64,000 nt of DNA from Dermacentor variabilis. Taxonomy: Eukaryota > Arthropoda > Arachnida > Ixodida > Ixodidae. A model generated the notes under the pieces. It made no database searches and had not been told where the DNA came from. It saw only the letters and a program-made list of their open reading frames with translations. The stretch is taken from contig NC_134571.1 of assembly GCF_050947875.1 (NCBI RefSeq), positions 231,084,024 to 231,148,023 on the forward strand, in the 5' to 3' direction. Within the stretch, counting starts at the first letter, position 1. Every line of letters begins with the position of its first letter. A program made the position numbers and the translations under genes. This document shows, piece after piece, positions 20,038 through 30,697 of this stretch.

Positions 20038-20649
20038 AGTTGCAGTCCTGCAGTGAAGAGGCACGCAAGGACTTGCTCGAGGCTGCTGAGGTGCGACGCA
20101 AAGTCGGTGGAAAAAACCACAATGTCATCTAAATAACAGAAGCATGTTTTCGACTTTAGCCCTCGAAGAATGGTGTCCATCATTCGTTCGAAAGTGGCAG
20201 GCGCGTTCCAGAGGCTGAATGACATAACAGTAAATTCATATAGCCCATCAGGTGTTACAAAGGCTGTCTTTTGGCGATTAGCCTCTGCCATTAGCACTTG
20301 CCACTACCCGGAGCGCAGATCCAGCGAGTCAAAGAATTCCGCTCCGTGCAGACTGTCCAAGGCATCGTTGATGCGCGGCAGAGGATAGACATTTTGCATG
20401 TTATTCGGTTAAGGCGGCGATATTCGACGCAGCACCGAATGGCGCCATCTCACTCTCTTTTTTTTATCGAGGACAACTGGAGATGCCCAGGGACTGTTAG
20501 AGGGCTGGTCGATGATACGGCGTTCAGTGGCCGACACACGATACGGACGCTGGCGCAATGGTGTTTGTTGACTGGTGTCGATACGGTGAATGACTGTGGA
20601 CGCTCGGCCCAAGGATGGTTGGCCAATATCAAATGAGGCATGAAAATGC
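20038..20649 (-). pseudogene. Gypsy reverse transcriptase, main part
   Basis: Minus-strand frames 20615-20409 and 20297-20007 carry RT blocks: TSQQTPLRQRPYRVSATER, SPWASPVVLDKK, then VTPDGLYEFTVMSFSLWNAP, ATFERMMDTIL and the catalytic box CYLDDIVVF (about 20117-20140). The two frames are offset by a break near 20300-20410. The right edge is the Tigger target TA at 20037-20038, and RT coding resumes at 17776 on the far side. The YLDD box is intact. Confidence 0.82.
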
Positions 20650-21364
20650 TGGAGGCAATGTGTCTACCAACCGGGAAAACCGGGAATTCTCAGGGAATTT
20701 GAATAGTCTGGAAATACTGAGGGAAAACTCAGGGAATTTGGGCTTTTATCAGGGAACATTAGCTGTAACTTTATTGAAAGGGAAAGAAAGTCGTGTTAAT
20801 GCTGGCTCCAGTAACAGAGGAATTGCAATGTATCGTCTGACGCCATGTCATCGGCACGAGGTATTGCCAGAGTAGTTAACGACCGATTTTCCAGACGCCC
20901 GATTTTTCGAACATGCCCGATAATTGGCACGGCTTTGCAGCACCACCACGTACTCAATGTATATTGCCCTGACTGCAGATCTGCAATGGCATTAATCAAA
21001 GCCGCCGCCGCCGCCGCCATTTTGATTATCTTGCCACCTCGAACCGGCACACTCGCATGCAGATCCGCTGGCAACCGTAGCCACCACCGCGGCAATGTTA
21101 GGCCTAGCTGCTTCTACGTTCGCTTTTAAGCTTCTTGCAGTGCGGTGCTGTGTTTTTCATTAAAAGAATTCGCCGCTGTCAGCAATGGCACCAACTTCGC
21201 CTTTGTAATCTTTGCAATTGGCCTCGAAGCTCGCAAAGCACAGCGCGTTGCGTAATGCCAGTCTCCGAAAGTTAGCTTTGCCTTAATACAGCAGTGTTAA
21301 GCGGTGAAGGATAACAAACCTGGGAAGGGGCAGTTTATTTATTTATTTATTTATTATCATACCC

Positions 21365-23525
21365 TCAGGGCCCAATGGGCATTACAGAGGGGGTGGGTAC
21401 ATGGTTTACAAACAAAAAGCGTTCAAGCGTATAACATAAGGGCAAAGTAAACAGACAGTAAGAGCAGCAAAATAAAAGAAAAAAAAAACAGCAACATTCC
21501 AGTAATTTTAAAAGATGATCTGTCACAGCGGTCTTGAATGATGACGCATCGGCTAAGGTGGCGATAGAAGAGGGAAGGGGGTTCCACTCAGAACAGGCTT
21601 TCGGCATAAAAGAATGCAGGTACATGTCAGCACGACAAAGAGGAACAGCTACCTTATTGCTGTGATCGATACGGGAGGATAAGTACACTGGCTGCGAAAT
21701 GAGTTGCTGATTCAATGAATGGTGATGGAACACTTTGTGGAATAAACAAAGGTGCGAGATGTTGCGCCGAGTTTGAAGGTCAGGAAGGGTAAGTGACGAT
21801 TTCATCTGCGAGACACTAGCGGTACGTGAATAGTTCGACATAATAAAACGAGCTGATCGATTTTGAAGGGATTCTATGGATTGAATGAGAGTGCGGTGTG
21901 CCGGATCCCAAATTGCACATGCGTATTCGAGTTTCGGATGAACGAAAGTTTGATAAAGCATTAATTTAAGGCACTGTGGAGATTGGAAAAAATTGCATCA
22001 GAAATAACCGAGAGTGCGATTTGCATTACCTATGATGTAGTCAATGTGAGTATGCCATGAAAAGTCATCAGATATGTAGACACCGAGATACTTGTAGGCA
22101 GACATGCGCTCCAGTCCGATGTCATTAATTCTGTATTTTGAAGACATTGAGGCATTAGTGCTTCGCGAAAATGTCATGTGCTTGCATTTACTGATGTTAA
22201 GGGTCATTAACCATTTATTGCACCATTCAGATACTTTATTTAGGTCAGATTGAAGGACAAGTGTATCATTAGGGTTATTCATTTTGCGATAGATAACGCA
22301 GTCGTCAGCAAATAGCTTTATACTAGAGTTAATGTTATCTGGAGGATCATTTATGTAGATCAGGAACAGTAGTGGACCTAAAACTGAACCTTGAGGGACG
22401 CCAGATTCAACAGGACAAGGAGAGGAAGCGTGATTGCTAGCGATAACATATTGGGTTCGGTTAGATAAAAAGCATTCGATCCATTTGAGGATGTTTGGGT
22501 CAATTTTCAAAGTGCTGATTTTTAGTAGAAGTAGTTGATGAGGTACTTTGTCGAAAGCCTTAGAAAAGTCAAGAAAAACACTATGAAGAAACGAGCCTCG
22601 GTCTACAGCTGCTGCGATGCGATTAGTAAATAACAGAAACTGTGTTTCACAGGAATAGTTTTTCCGGAATTCATGTTGGCAGGAGCTAAAAAAGTCATTA
22701 GATTCAAGATATTAGACTAGATTACAGTAAATTACATGTTCTAAAAGTTTGCACGGGATACTAGTTAAAGAAATTGGTCGATAATTGAGAGGCGAATGCC
22801 GTGTTCCCAGATTTAAAAAGTGGCACCACTTTCCCTACCTTCCAATCTGATGGCAGCATACCAGATTCAATGGACTGTGTGAAGAGGTATGACAGGAAAA
22901 CTGAAGAGTAAACTTTCGTGTTCTTCAGAAACTTTGCATTAATTTCCTCATCACCACATGAAGACGAAAGCTTTAGTTTCTCAATTAATTTAGCTATTCC
23001 CTCAAAGTTCACTACAATTGCATCCAAGGGAAAGAAATCGCGATTATGCAGCTGCGGCGTGACAACGGCAGGTGACTTTGTAAACACTCTCGCGAAGACG
23101 TCATTCAGGACAGTACAACATTCCTCATTGCGCAGCATGTGCCCAACAGAGTCAACAAGAGAAATGGCACGGCTTTGTGCAGGTTTAACAAAGTTCCAGA
23201 ACTTGGAAGGGTTGGTGGAAAGAAGGGAAGGGAGTGTGCTCTCCAGAAAAAAATCTTTTGCCTGTTTGATAGCAATGCGATAGGAGCACAGACTATTACG
23301 ATATACACGCCAGCGAGCAAGACTGTTTGTAGACTTCGCTAAACGAAAAAGAAGCTTTTTTTTGTACAGTAGCCTCTGTAAGTTTGTGTTAAACCAAGGT
23401 GCCCATTTACCTGAAATTTTTTGTAATGGTATGTGTTTGTTAATGAGACTTGTAAATTCATTTTTAAAGGAAATCCAGTTTTCTTCCACTGTACGATCGA
23501 AAAATGTTGGAATGCAGCCACCCAA
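21365..23525 (-). pseudogene. CR1-like ORF2 reverse transcriptase and C-terminal region
   Basis: Three main frames. 23525-22761 has the linker and first RT blocks (KISGKWAPWFNTNLQRLLYK, LKLSSSCGDEEINAKFLK, VVPLFKSGN). 22510-21998 has ILKWIECFLSNRTQYV, SGVPQGSVLGPLLFLIYIND, IKLFADDCVIYRKM with the catalytic FADD box, and KYLGVYISDDFSWHTHI. 21961-21365 has the C-terminal part (FVHPKLEYACAIWDP, SLQNRSARFIMSNYS). The stretch 22510-22760, which would include RT motif A, is broken by stops and frameshifts. Confidence 0.8.
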
Positions 23526-23531
23526 GAATAG

Positions 23532-24227
23532 TTAAAGCTCCTTATTATTTGAGACATAATCTTCCTTTTTGTAATTTCTAAACGTTTTTGTTGTCGAAGG
23601 CTGGCGCATGTTGCAAGTTGTTATAACGAAATGAATAAAGCTCTGGTCGCTTATACCAGGCATGTATGACATCGAGTGTACAAGTCTAGGTACTGTTGTT
23701 AAGATGAGATCAAGAATGTTAGCCGATGTAGGACCAATTCTAGTAGGCTGGGAAACGATCTGAGTGAAGTTGAAGTCTAAAAACAAGGTAGCAAAAGATG
23801 AAACACCAGGTAATGTTTCAGATACAACCGGGACAGGTCCAGACCAGTTAATTTTAGGCATATTGAAGTCATCCAAGAGAAATAATGGAGAGCGTGGGAA
23901 TTGTAGAACCAGGTAATTAAGCACATCATGTAATTTTTCACAGAAATCTGAAGCAGCATTTGGCGGGCGGTAGCATGCGCAAAAAAGAAAATTTTTGTGG
24001 TTTAAGGAAATGCAAACACAAATAAACTCCAAGTCAGAGTTAGTTACAATCATATGCGATACAAGATTATCGGCCACAGCAATGAGCACGCCACCACCGT
24101 GTTTGTCGGAGCGATCACAGCGATAAACCGCGCACTTTTTTTCACACTCAAATAGCTCAGAGCTGTCATTTTTTGACGATAACCAGGTTTCAGTAAGTAG
24201 AACCACATCGGCGGAGCATGCGTCCAA
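23532..24227 (-). pseudogene. CR1-like ORF2 endonuclease
   Basis: An open 231-residue frame with VVLLTETWLSSKND (metal-binding Glu), HGGGVLIAV, FCACYRPPN, FLLDDFNMPKINW (Asp/Asn), NILDLILTTV, and ISDQSFIHFV at the place of the usual SDH box. Gln replaces the catalytic His, so the copy would be inactive even without other damage. It is the target-nicking domain of the LINE at 21331-25947 and is followed by the RT region. Confidence 0.8.
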
Positions 24228-24368
24228 GACTGAGACAGTGCCTTACGTTTATTGACAATGCTTCTAATATTCGTGAATAAAAAAGATACATCACGGTGAG
24301 TAGCGGGGCTTTTAGTTAGGTTAACAACTGATTGTCAGAAGCCGACGTCGATGCAGGTGATGCATCTG

Positions 24369-25559
24369 TTAAAACGGAAGCACCATTACCAGATTCAAGG
24401 ACCAAACACGGTCGGTAGCTGAACAGTAAACGTAGCACTTTTTGCTGATATAGAGCTTATTATGCCGGATTGAAAATTGCTTTCCTGAAGATTTGCCATA
24501 ATCAAACAATTTTTTTCTCATAGCTCTTGTCGCTCTGCAAAAGTCTTCAGTCACATCCACTCCAGATTTCTTCAGATTACGCTTTGCCGCCAGGATACTG
24601 TCCCGAAGTTTCATTGAAATAAATTTAACAATAATAGGTCGGCATTTCCCAGGGACATATTTGCCGAGTCAGTGCACACAAGACAAGCGGTCGTCACTGC
24701 AATTTAGGTTTAGATTCATTGTGGAATTCAGAAGGGAAACAACCTTGCCCTCTGACTGAGCCCATGTTTTCGTGCCGGTGTCAGTAATGTCGTGAAATAT
24801 AAGGTTAACCCTGCGGGAACGGTCCTCAAAATCATCAAGTCGTTGGTTAACAGTGACTACTTCGGCTGTTGAGCTTTGTCCGACTGTGGTTTCAGCCGAT
24901 GATAACCTAGTTTCAACTGCGAGAAGCCTGCTGTCTATGTTGGAAACACGCCCCTCAAGTGATTGCTGAGCCTCTTTCAGCTCGTTAAGGGCACTCATAA
25001 GTTCATCATGTTTTTTGTCCATTTTTTCATGCAGCAATTTCATGAGAGCAACAAGCTGGCTGTATTGCTGACCAGAGGGATCTTCCCTAGGTGGCCCTGG
25101 ATTTAACTCAATATCACCAGACATAAACAACACCTTAGCAACGTGGACGCACTCACAGAATAAAGCGAACAAAACATTTGGGCATGGAAGTACAAGTAAG
25201 CAAAGGTCGTTTGACTTTCTACTGTAAAGTGAAAGGGGGCGACCAACCTGCATCAAAAAACGGAAAGGTGTTGGCATGGTCTGCGTTGTCCTTGCATTTC
25301 CATGCCCACTGAAAAAATCCACGGGAAAGCAATCGCTTAAAAAGCGCGTTGCTGATGTAGCTTTCGATGCGGCGGACAGCAAGGCGTCGAGTTCCGGCTG
25401 ATGTACCGCAAACAAAAACGGCGCTGGCGCTTGACAGGGAGGCGAGTTCACCGCCGGTAGCCTGTGGCACTTTTCAGTGCCCTGGATGCATTGCGCATTG
25501 CGGCTGGCACAGCTGCGCACTGACGAAGCCAGACGATAGATCCCAAATGGATCCAACAA
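24369..25559 (-). pseudogene. CR1-like ORF1 with 2A-like peptide, coiled coil and RRM-type domain
   Basis: The 296-residue frame 25559-24669 has an N-terminal Cys/Ser-rich part, then VLFMSGDIELNPGP (25092-25130), a match to the 2A ribosome-skipping signature D-x-E-x-NPGP. After it comes a coiled coil (KLLHEKMDKKHDELMSALN; VETRLSSAETTVG) and an L1-like ORF1 RNA-binding region (RRVNLIFHDITDTG). A TGA at 24669-24671 interrupts the frame, which stays in phase through MKLRDSILAAKRNLKKSGV and KQFSIRHNKLYI to 24369. By analogy with other 2A-bearing LINEs, translation would release an N-terminal peptide from the RNA-binding protein. Confidence 0.8.
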
Positions 25560-25947
25560 TCAGCATCTGCATCAAAAAAAGAAAGGTGTTGGCATGGTCT
25601 GCATTGTCCTTGCACTTCCATGCCCACTGAAGAAATCCACGGGAAAGCGGTCGCTTAAAAAGCGCGTTGCTGATGTAGCTTTCAATGCGGCGGACAGCAA
25701 GGCGTCGAGTTCCGGCTGATGTACCGCAAACAAAAACGGCGCTGGCGCTTGACAGGGAGGTGAGTTCACCGCCGGTAGCCTGTGGCACTTTTCAGTGCCC
25801 TGGATTGCGCATTGTGGCTGGCATAGCTGCGCACTGACGAAGCCGGACGATAGATCCCAAATGGATCCAACAATCAGCATCTGCATCAAAAAACGGAAAG
25901 GTGTTGGCATGGTCTGCATTGTCCTTGCACTTCCATGCCCACTGAAG
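25250..25947 (-). repeat. About 316-bp tandem monomers at LINE 5' end
   Basis: AAGGTGTTGGCATGG recurs at 25265, 25583 and 25898, giving periods of 318 and 315 bp, with near-identical sequence between. There are two full units and a partial third ending at about 25947. The unit nearest the gene includes the start of ORF1. Tandem 5' monomers of this kind act as stacked promoters in some LINEs. Confidence 0.85.
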
Positions 25948-26831
25948 GACACAGCATGTATTTCTTGATTATACATGCGTGCAGTCCCGAGTCACAGTAT
26001 GAGCACCAATATGCCTAATAAGTGTACTGGCGGGCCTTAAGAGCTTTTTCGGATGCGCCTGTGGCAATATCAGCCCTTAAAGGTTAAAGACACGCATTCA
26101 TTTTTTCCGGACTGCCTGATTTTTCTCGTGTTATTGCGGCCCCTAGGGAGTCCAAAAAATCAGACGTTGACTGTACAACTGACCAAGAAGATGCTTCAAA
26201 TGATCCATGGGGTGAACGCGTGGCAGAAGGAGGATGAGAATTAACGGGACAGGAAGCGTGCTGCCACCTCTTTGAAGGAGCTTGAGCTCATAAAACGGTG
26301 TTGACTGACGCCGAGATGCAGGTGCCCCTCCTTCGAACCAAAATAAAAGACTACACTGAGGCATTGTGCACAGGCTGAGAGTATGTCAGAACAGTTGAGG
26401 TTGACTTTCCAGCTGCTGAGAGAGAATCTTAGTTCTGACAAAGTTCAGGCCTCATACCGATGAGCTTGCTATCACTTGATATAAATAGCTCATATTCAAA
26501 AATATTTACTTATATATGCATCTCCTTTTTATTCGTATTTGAATATGTTCGACTCAATGTGGAATGGGTTTTACAATTTTTTTTTGCTGTGCCCTCTGTT
26601 TTCTTTTTGAATAAAATAGATATTACCCCTTACTATTCAGACTGGATTAAGTCATTTTTATGTTTCAACATGCTTATTAGAGAGTGACAGCATCGAGCAA
26701 CATGATGTCAGCCTGCCTTGACATAAAACAAAGTTCTGGCTCATTCAGAGAATTTTGCAAAGGTGCTCAGGGAGAATCTGGAGAACTCAGGGGAATTTGG
26801 AAATGTCGACTTGGTAGACACCCTGTGGAGG

Positions 26832-27519
26832 AGCTTGATGATTTCTGTATGCTGCACAGGTGTGAGTTCTGCGACAACGGCACGATCGAAGACTTCTACA
26901 GGGTAATCGGTCGTGGTGCGAGGAGTGATGGCCCAAATCGGAAGTGATGCCGTATCACCAAACACGGTGGCCGGGAGAATGCAATCGAAAGCTTCAGAGG
27001 TACCCAGGCACTTGCCACGGAGTAGGGATGATGGGCAGGCGGATGGATTGCACACTTAAAGGGCAGCAGAACCGTCGCAAAAGTGACGACAGCAAACGGA
27101 AGCAGAAAGTTCTGGTGGCGCGCACAAGTGGCCGACAGCATAAACAAAACAGATGAGTTCGCAGCAGATTTACATGACACATGGACCAGAGCGGTGGAGA
27201 AAGGTGCGATGTCGATGTCAGAGGTGGCAACAACTTCAGGAGAATAATGGTCATCAGGGTCAAAGCACGGCACTGATAACGTAAGTTAAGCACGAGCGCA
27301 GTCAATAAGAGCTTGATTGACTAATAGGAAGTTCCATCCAAGAATAACGTCGTGTGAGGAGTGAGATAGGACGACAAATTCGATAATGTACAAAACACTT
27401 TAAATGACGACCCAGACTGTGCACGACGCTGAAGGCTGAATGCGATGTTAGGTTGCCATACGCTGAGAAAAAGAGGTAAGGGGAATTGTCACTTTGTTCT
27501 AATTGCGGCAAAGCTTCTC
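26832..27519 (-). pseudogene. Gypsy protease end and RT N-terminal linker
   Basis: This stretch carries the end of the protease (DVILGWNFLL in the minus frame) and a long linker: FSTALVHVSC near 27200, FDRAVVAELTPVQHTEIIKL at about 26890-26840. It ends at the 6-bp target duplication 26826-26831, where the 6.2-kb TIR element begins. The reading frame continues on the other side at 20649, ahead of the RT motif region, when the insert and one duplication copy are ignored. Confidence 0.7.
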
Positions 27520-27925
27520 ACTAATAATGGAAACGGTGGTTCCGGTGTCGATAAGTGCGTGTGTGGTGAGGCCGTCAACAAACAGTTCTATTTCGTTCGC
27601 CGGGGAAGAATGAGGCCTTTAAATGTTCTACATAAACGCAGTTCTTATCTCTGGAACTGCGATTGTTAGTTTTTCTCTTGGGCTGTGATGTGTTGGCGAA
27701 CCATTGGGGAAATGGATCGGCGACGTGGGGTAGGTGACCGGCGTGAATCGAAGGGGTGGCGACTGTAAGACGAGTCCGGAGGAAGGTTAGATGGATCCTG
27801 TTGTGGAAGTCGAGCAGGCCTGTAGCTTAAGGTGCCACCACTCGCAGACCTTGGTGGCAGATGTGGGACATCCTTCCTGCCGCAGGCTAGCACTCCCAGG
27901 GTTCTAATAGGAAACATAAATAGCC
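27520..27925 (-). pseudogene. Gypsy gag end and aspartic protease
   Basis: Downstream of the SINE junction the minus frame shows the end of a nucleocapsid knuckle (CGRKDVPH), then an Arg/Ser/Pro-rich tail to a stop at 27666. After a frame change comes the protease: LFVDGLTTHALIDTGTTVSI, with the catalytic DTG codons at 27541-27549, followed by ISEKLCRN and a stop. The second conserved block, ILGWNFLL, is near 27330-27355. The active-site motif is intact, unlike that of the plus-strand gypsy at 35620-39136. Most of gag is missing. Confidence 0.75.
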
Positions 27926-28190
27926 AAAAGTGGATGGGGAAATGGCGCCACGGTAGCTCAATTGGTAGAACATTGCACACGAAATGCGATGGTTGTGGGA
28001 TCATTCCCCACCTGCAGCAAGTTGTTTTTCATCCACTTTCATTTCCATTAATCTATTGTTTCTTTATTTCATTTATTAAGCACAAGTGATTTCCCTGATG
28101 TTGTCCTTGGTGTCAGTGTTTGTTGACTTATGATGTGACTAATAAAAATCAGGCCCCTCAGTTAAACCCCTTTCTTCTCGTCTACTAGCA
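27926..28190 (+). mobile_element. tRNA-derived SINE
   Basis: The head resembles a tRNA: A-box-like GGTAGCTCAATTGG near 27952 and a B-box-like GTGGGATCATTCCCC near 27995. It is followed by a T-rich tail (GTTGTTTTTCATCCACTTTC) and a less characterised 3' part to about 28190. AAAGTGGATG at 27927-27936 is inverted as CATCCACTTT at 28030-28039, bracketing the tRNA head. tRNA-derived SINEs (for example the Ruka family) are known in ixodid ticks, but I cannot confirm the family. It sits at the junction of two gypsy elements. Confidence 0.6.
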
Positions 28191-28195
28191 AAAAA

Positions 28196-29310
28196 GGATT
28201 TCTCACCAGCTTGCGCCAACTGCCTTCTTGATGTTCCATCAGCGCTGCCTCAAGAAGTACTGCATGCCCTGCATGACGATTCGACCACTGGGCACCTCGG
28301 ATTCTCCCAGACGCTTTCGAGGATACAGGGAAAGTATTACTGGCCGGGCGTGATCGCCGACGTTTCCCGTTACGTCAAGACATGCCGAGTCTGGTAGTGA
28401 CGCAAGACACCACCGACAAGTGCCGCGGGATTACTATAGCCGATCGAGCCTCCTTGCCGACCATTTGAGCAGATTGGGATGGTGGACTTGTTGGGACCCT
28501 TTCCGAATAGCCAGAAATAAGTGGATCGTTGTGGCGATGGACTACCTCACCAGCTTCGCTGAAAACGAAAGCTCTGCTGAAAGGTAGCGCAGCTGAAGGG
28601 GCGAAATTTTTCGTCGAGAACATCCTGCTATGACATGGTGCCCCAGAAGTCCTCATCACTGAGAGTGAAATGGCCTTAACAGCGGAGCTCACCCAACACA
28701 TTCTGCAGTACAGTCAGACAAGGTACAGGAGGACAACTGCCTACCACCCACAGACGAATGGCCTTACAGAGCGCCTGAATAAGACCCTCGCCGACATGCT
28801 AGCAATGTATGTCGACGTCGAACACAAGACCTGTGATGCCATCCTGACGTATGTAACCTTCGCTTACAGCACATTGGTGCAAGAAACAGCACAGATCATG
28901 CCATTCAAGCTGGTTTACAGCAGGAACCCGACTACGACTCTCGACGCCATGCTGCCGCACGTCACCGACAAAGAAAATCTTGATGTCGCCACCTATCTGC
29001 AGCACGCCGAAAAAGCCCAACAGCTCGCCCCACCTACGGATCAAGAACTAGCAGTGTACAGACAGCTGACACTACAACCTCCGACGACACTACGTCGAGT
29101 GCCAGCCCGGCGATTGTGTTTGGGTTGAACCCCATACGCCGACGAGAACTTGGCGAGAAACTATTGCGACGCTATTTCGGACCCTACAAGGTCACCAGAC
29201 ATATTGGCGCACTGGACTATGAGGTCGTGCCAGACGACATTTCGCATTCACAGAGGCACCACGCATGATCTGAAGTGGTCCACGGGGTGCGTCTTAAGCC
29301 CTTTTACGCA
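28196..29310 (+). pseudogene. Integrase of a second Ty3/gypsy element
   Basis: Plus-strand frames give the zinc-binding region (LHALHDDSTTGHLGFSQTLS, KYYWPGVIADVSRYVKTC), then, in the frame 28670-29128, the core end TAYHPQTNGLTERLNKTLAD with the catalytic Glu, a helical region (CDAILTYVTFAYSTLV) and LATYLQHAEKA-type linker. Frame changes lead to a GPY/F-like segment (FGPYKV near 29185) and VHGVRLKPFYA before a stop near 29311. Stops and deletions occupy 28400-28670, where the first two catalytic Asp residues should be. No RT or gag of this element is in the window. Confidence 0.75.
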
Positions 29311-29457
29311 CGCTGACGAACTTCCTTATTTTGTTGTTTCTTTGTTATGGGTGTCTTGTTTATTACTTTCGTTTGTTTACAACATTGGGTCGATGCTTTT
29401 TAAGGGTCGGGTATAGATGCATGTACTTGTTTATCTTTATTGGGCGACCATGTTTCA

Positions 29458-29975
29458 TCATCATCATCAGCAGCAGCAGCCTGGCTACGCCCACTGCAGG
29501 GCAAAAGCCTCTCCCATACTTCTCCAACTACCCCGGTCATATGCTAATTGTGGCCATGTTGTCCCTGCAAAATTCTTAATCTCATCCGTCCACCTAACTT
29601 CCTGCCAACCCCTGCTATGCTTCCATTCTCTTGGAATCCAGTCCATAACCCTTAATGACGACCGGTTACCTTCCCTCCTCATTACGTGCCCTGCCCATGC
29701 TCATTTCTTTTTCTTGATTTCAACTAAGATGTCATTAACTCGCGTTCGTTTCCTCACCCAATCTGCTCTCTTCTTATCCCTTACGTTAAACCCATCATTC
29801 TCCTTTCCATAGCTCATTGCGTCGTCCTCAATTTAAGTAGAACCCCTTTCGTAAGCCTCCAGGTTTCTGCCCCGTAGGTGAGTACTGGTAAGACACAGCT
29901 GTTATACACTTTTCTCTTGAGGGATAATGGCAACCTGCTGTTCATGTTCTGAGAATGCCTGCCAAATGCACCCTA
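29458..29975 (-). pseudogene. RTE C-terminal region and 3' end of the minus copy
   Basis: The minus strand reads the end of the RTE protein, including RVMDWIPREWKHSRGWQEVR, WTDEIKNFAGTTWPQLAYDR and MGEAFALQWA, then the short tandem tail at 29458-29480. Upstream (29700-29975) the sequence matches the C-terminal region of the other RTE copies but with stops and frameshifts. Confidence 0.8.
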
Positions 29976-30697
29976 ATTTCATTTCATTTCATTTCATTTA
30001 TTTTTCCCTTAAAGGCCCGAAGGCATTACATAAGGGGGGAGCAAAATCAAGGTCAAAGAGAAAGAATAAATTGACAAAAGATAACAATAACAAATAAAGA
30101 GTATGTAACAGTTAAATGTTCTTGTCACGCGTATACAATGCAAAGTAAATTTCACGGGAATTAAACACGAGAAAAAAAAAATATATAGATGTATATATGA
30201 AGCACTCAATACACGAGAAAAATACAATGAAAAAGGCATCACACGGAAAACAAGTAAAAATAAAGATAATCAACGGTTCAGAGTGCCGAATCTAATACGA
30301 TAGGAACCTTTTGCCCTCACGAAAAATGGTCATTTAGTTTATCCCGGAATGATGTGCGGTTAGTGCATGATGCGATGGTATTTGGCAGGCCATTCCATAG
30401 TGCTATCGCGTCCGGAAAAAATGATGACTTTAGAGCTAGGGTGCGACAGTTGATGCGTGCGATGCTATGGTCATGGCTTAGGCGGCTGGACGTCCTGTGC
30501 GGGGGTTGCAGCTTTTCGTGTCTCGTGCGTGGGTGACAGTAGAAATGATGAAGAAGACAGAGGCGAGATATAATGCGGCGTGACTCGAGTGATGGGATGG
30601 CCAGGGAGTGTTTCAGCGCGGTAATACTGGTTTTTCTTGAATAGCATGATGATATAAATCGGACGGCGCGATTCTGCACGGCTTCAGTCTCGTGATC
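29976..30697 (-). mobile_element. CR1-like LINE 3' end inserted in the RTE
   Basis: The minus frame 30679-30317 is a LINE C-terminal region (MQNRAVRFISSCYSRKTSIT, LWNGLPNTIASCTNRTSFRD), followed by about 320 bp of 3' untranslated sequence and an (AAATG)n tail at 29979-30000. It is a heavily 5'-truncated copy of a family distinct from 21331-25947. At its 5' junction TTCAGTCTCGTGATC is present twice (30683-30697 and 30703-30717); at its 3' junction about 22 bp of the RTE are missing. Confidence 0.72.

Larger units (their letters stand above)
21331..25947 (-). mobile_element. CR1-like LINE with 2A-bearing ORF1 and tandem 5' monomers
   Basis: Minus-strand order: two and a bit tandem 5' monomers (25947-25250), ORF1 (25559-24369), ORF2 endonuclease (24227-23532), RT start (23525-22761), RT core (22510-21998), C-terminal part (21961-21365), and an (AAAT)n-type 3' end (21331-21357). 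The RT style GVPQGSVLGPLLFLIYINDP with FADD fits CR1/L2-like elements. It is nearly complete in structure but damaged: a stop in ORF1, a changed endonuclease motif, and breaks at 22510-22760. Confidence 0.82.
20656..26825. mobile_element. TIR element (CAGGGTGTCTACC ends) carrying a LINE
   Basis: TGGAGG occurs at 20650-20655 and 26826-26831. The ends are CAATGTGTCTACCAA (left) and, reverse-complemented, CAGGGTGTCTACCAA (right). Both ends continue into repeats of CTCAGGGAATTTG type. Bases 21331-25947 are a separate CR1-like LINE, so the host element was about 1.5 kb. No transposase was found. A (GCC)6 run lies at 21001-21018. The gypsy reading frame becomes continuous when the block plus one TGGAGG copy is ignored, which supports these borders. 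Confidence 0.72.
11700..27925 (-). mobile_element. Ty3/gypsy LTR retrotransposon, split by four nested insertions
   Basis: On the minus strand the order is gag end (27925-27666), protease (about 27610-27300), RT (27300-26832, 20649-20038, 17776-17725, 16628-16400), RNase H (16408-16058), integrase (15720-15118 and 12306-11842). The gaps are exact insertions: 20656-26825, 17779-20036, 16629-17722 and 12316-15108. Ignoring them leaves about 3.9 kb in normal PR-RT-RH-IN gypsy order. No LTR was identified at either side: the 5' side stops at a SINE (27926) and the 3' side reaches microsatellites near 11656. Premature stops occur in several domains. Confidence 0.85.

Noticed and set aside
16600..20040. 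A single composite transposon with both pogo-like and Tigger parts
   Set aside because: Each part has its own TIRs and TA duplications, and gypsy RT coding lies between them at 17725-17776.
25250..25950. Coding repeat protein with 105-residue units
   Set aside because: The 316-bp units are not a multiple of three and frames shift between units; they are 5' monomers of a LINE.
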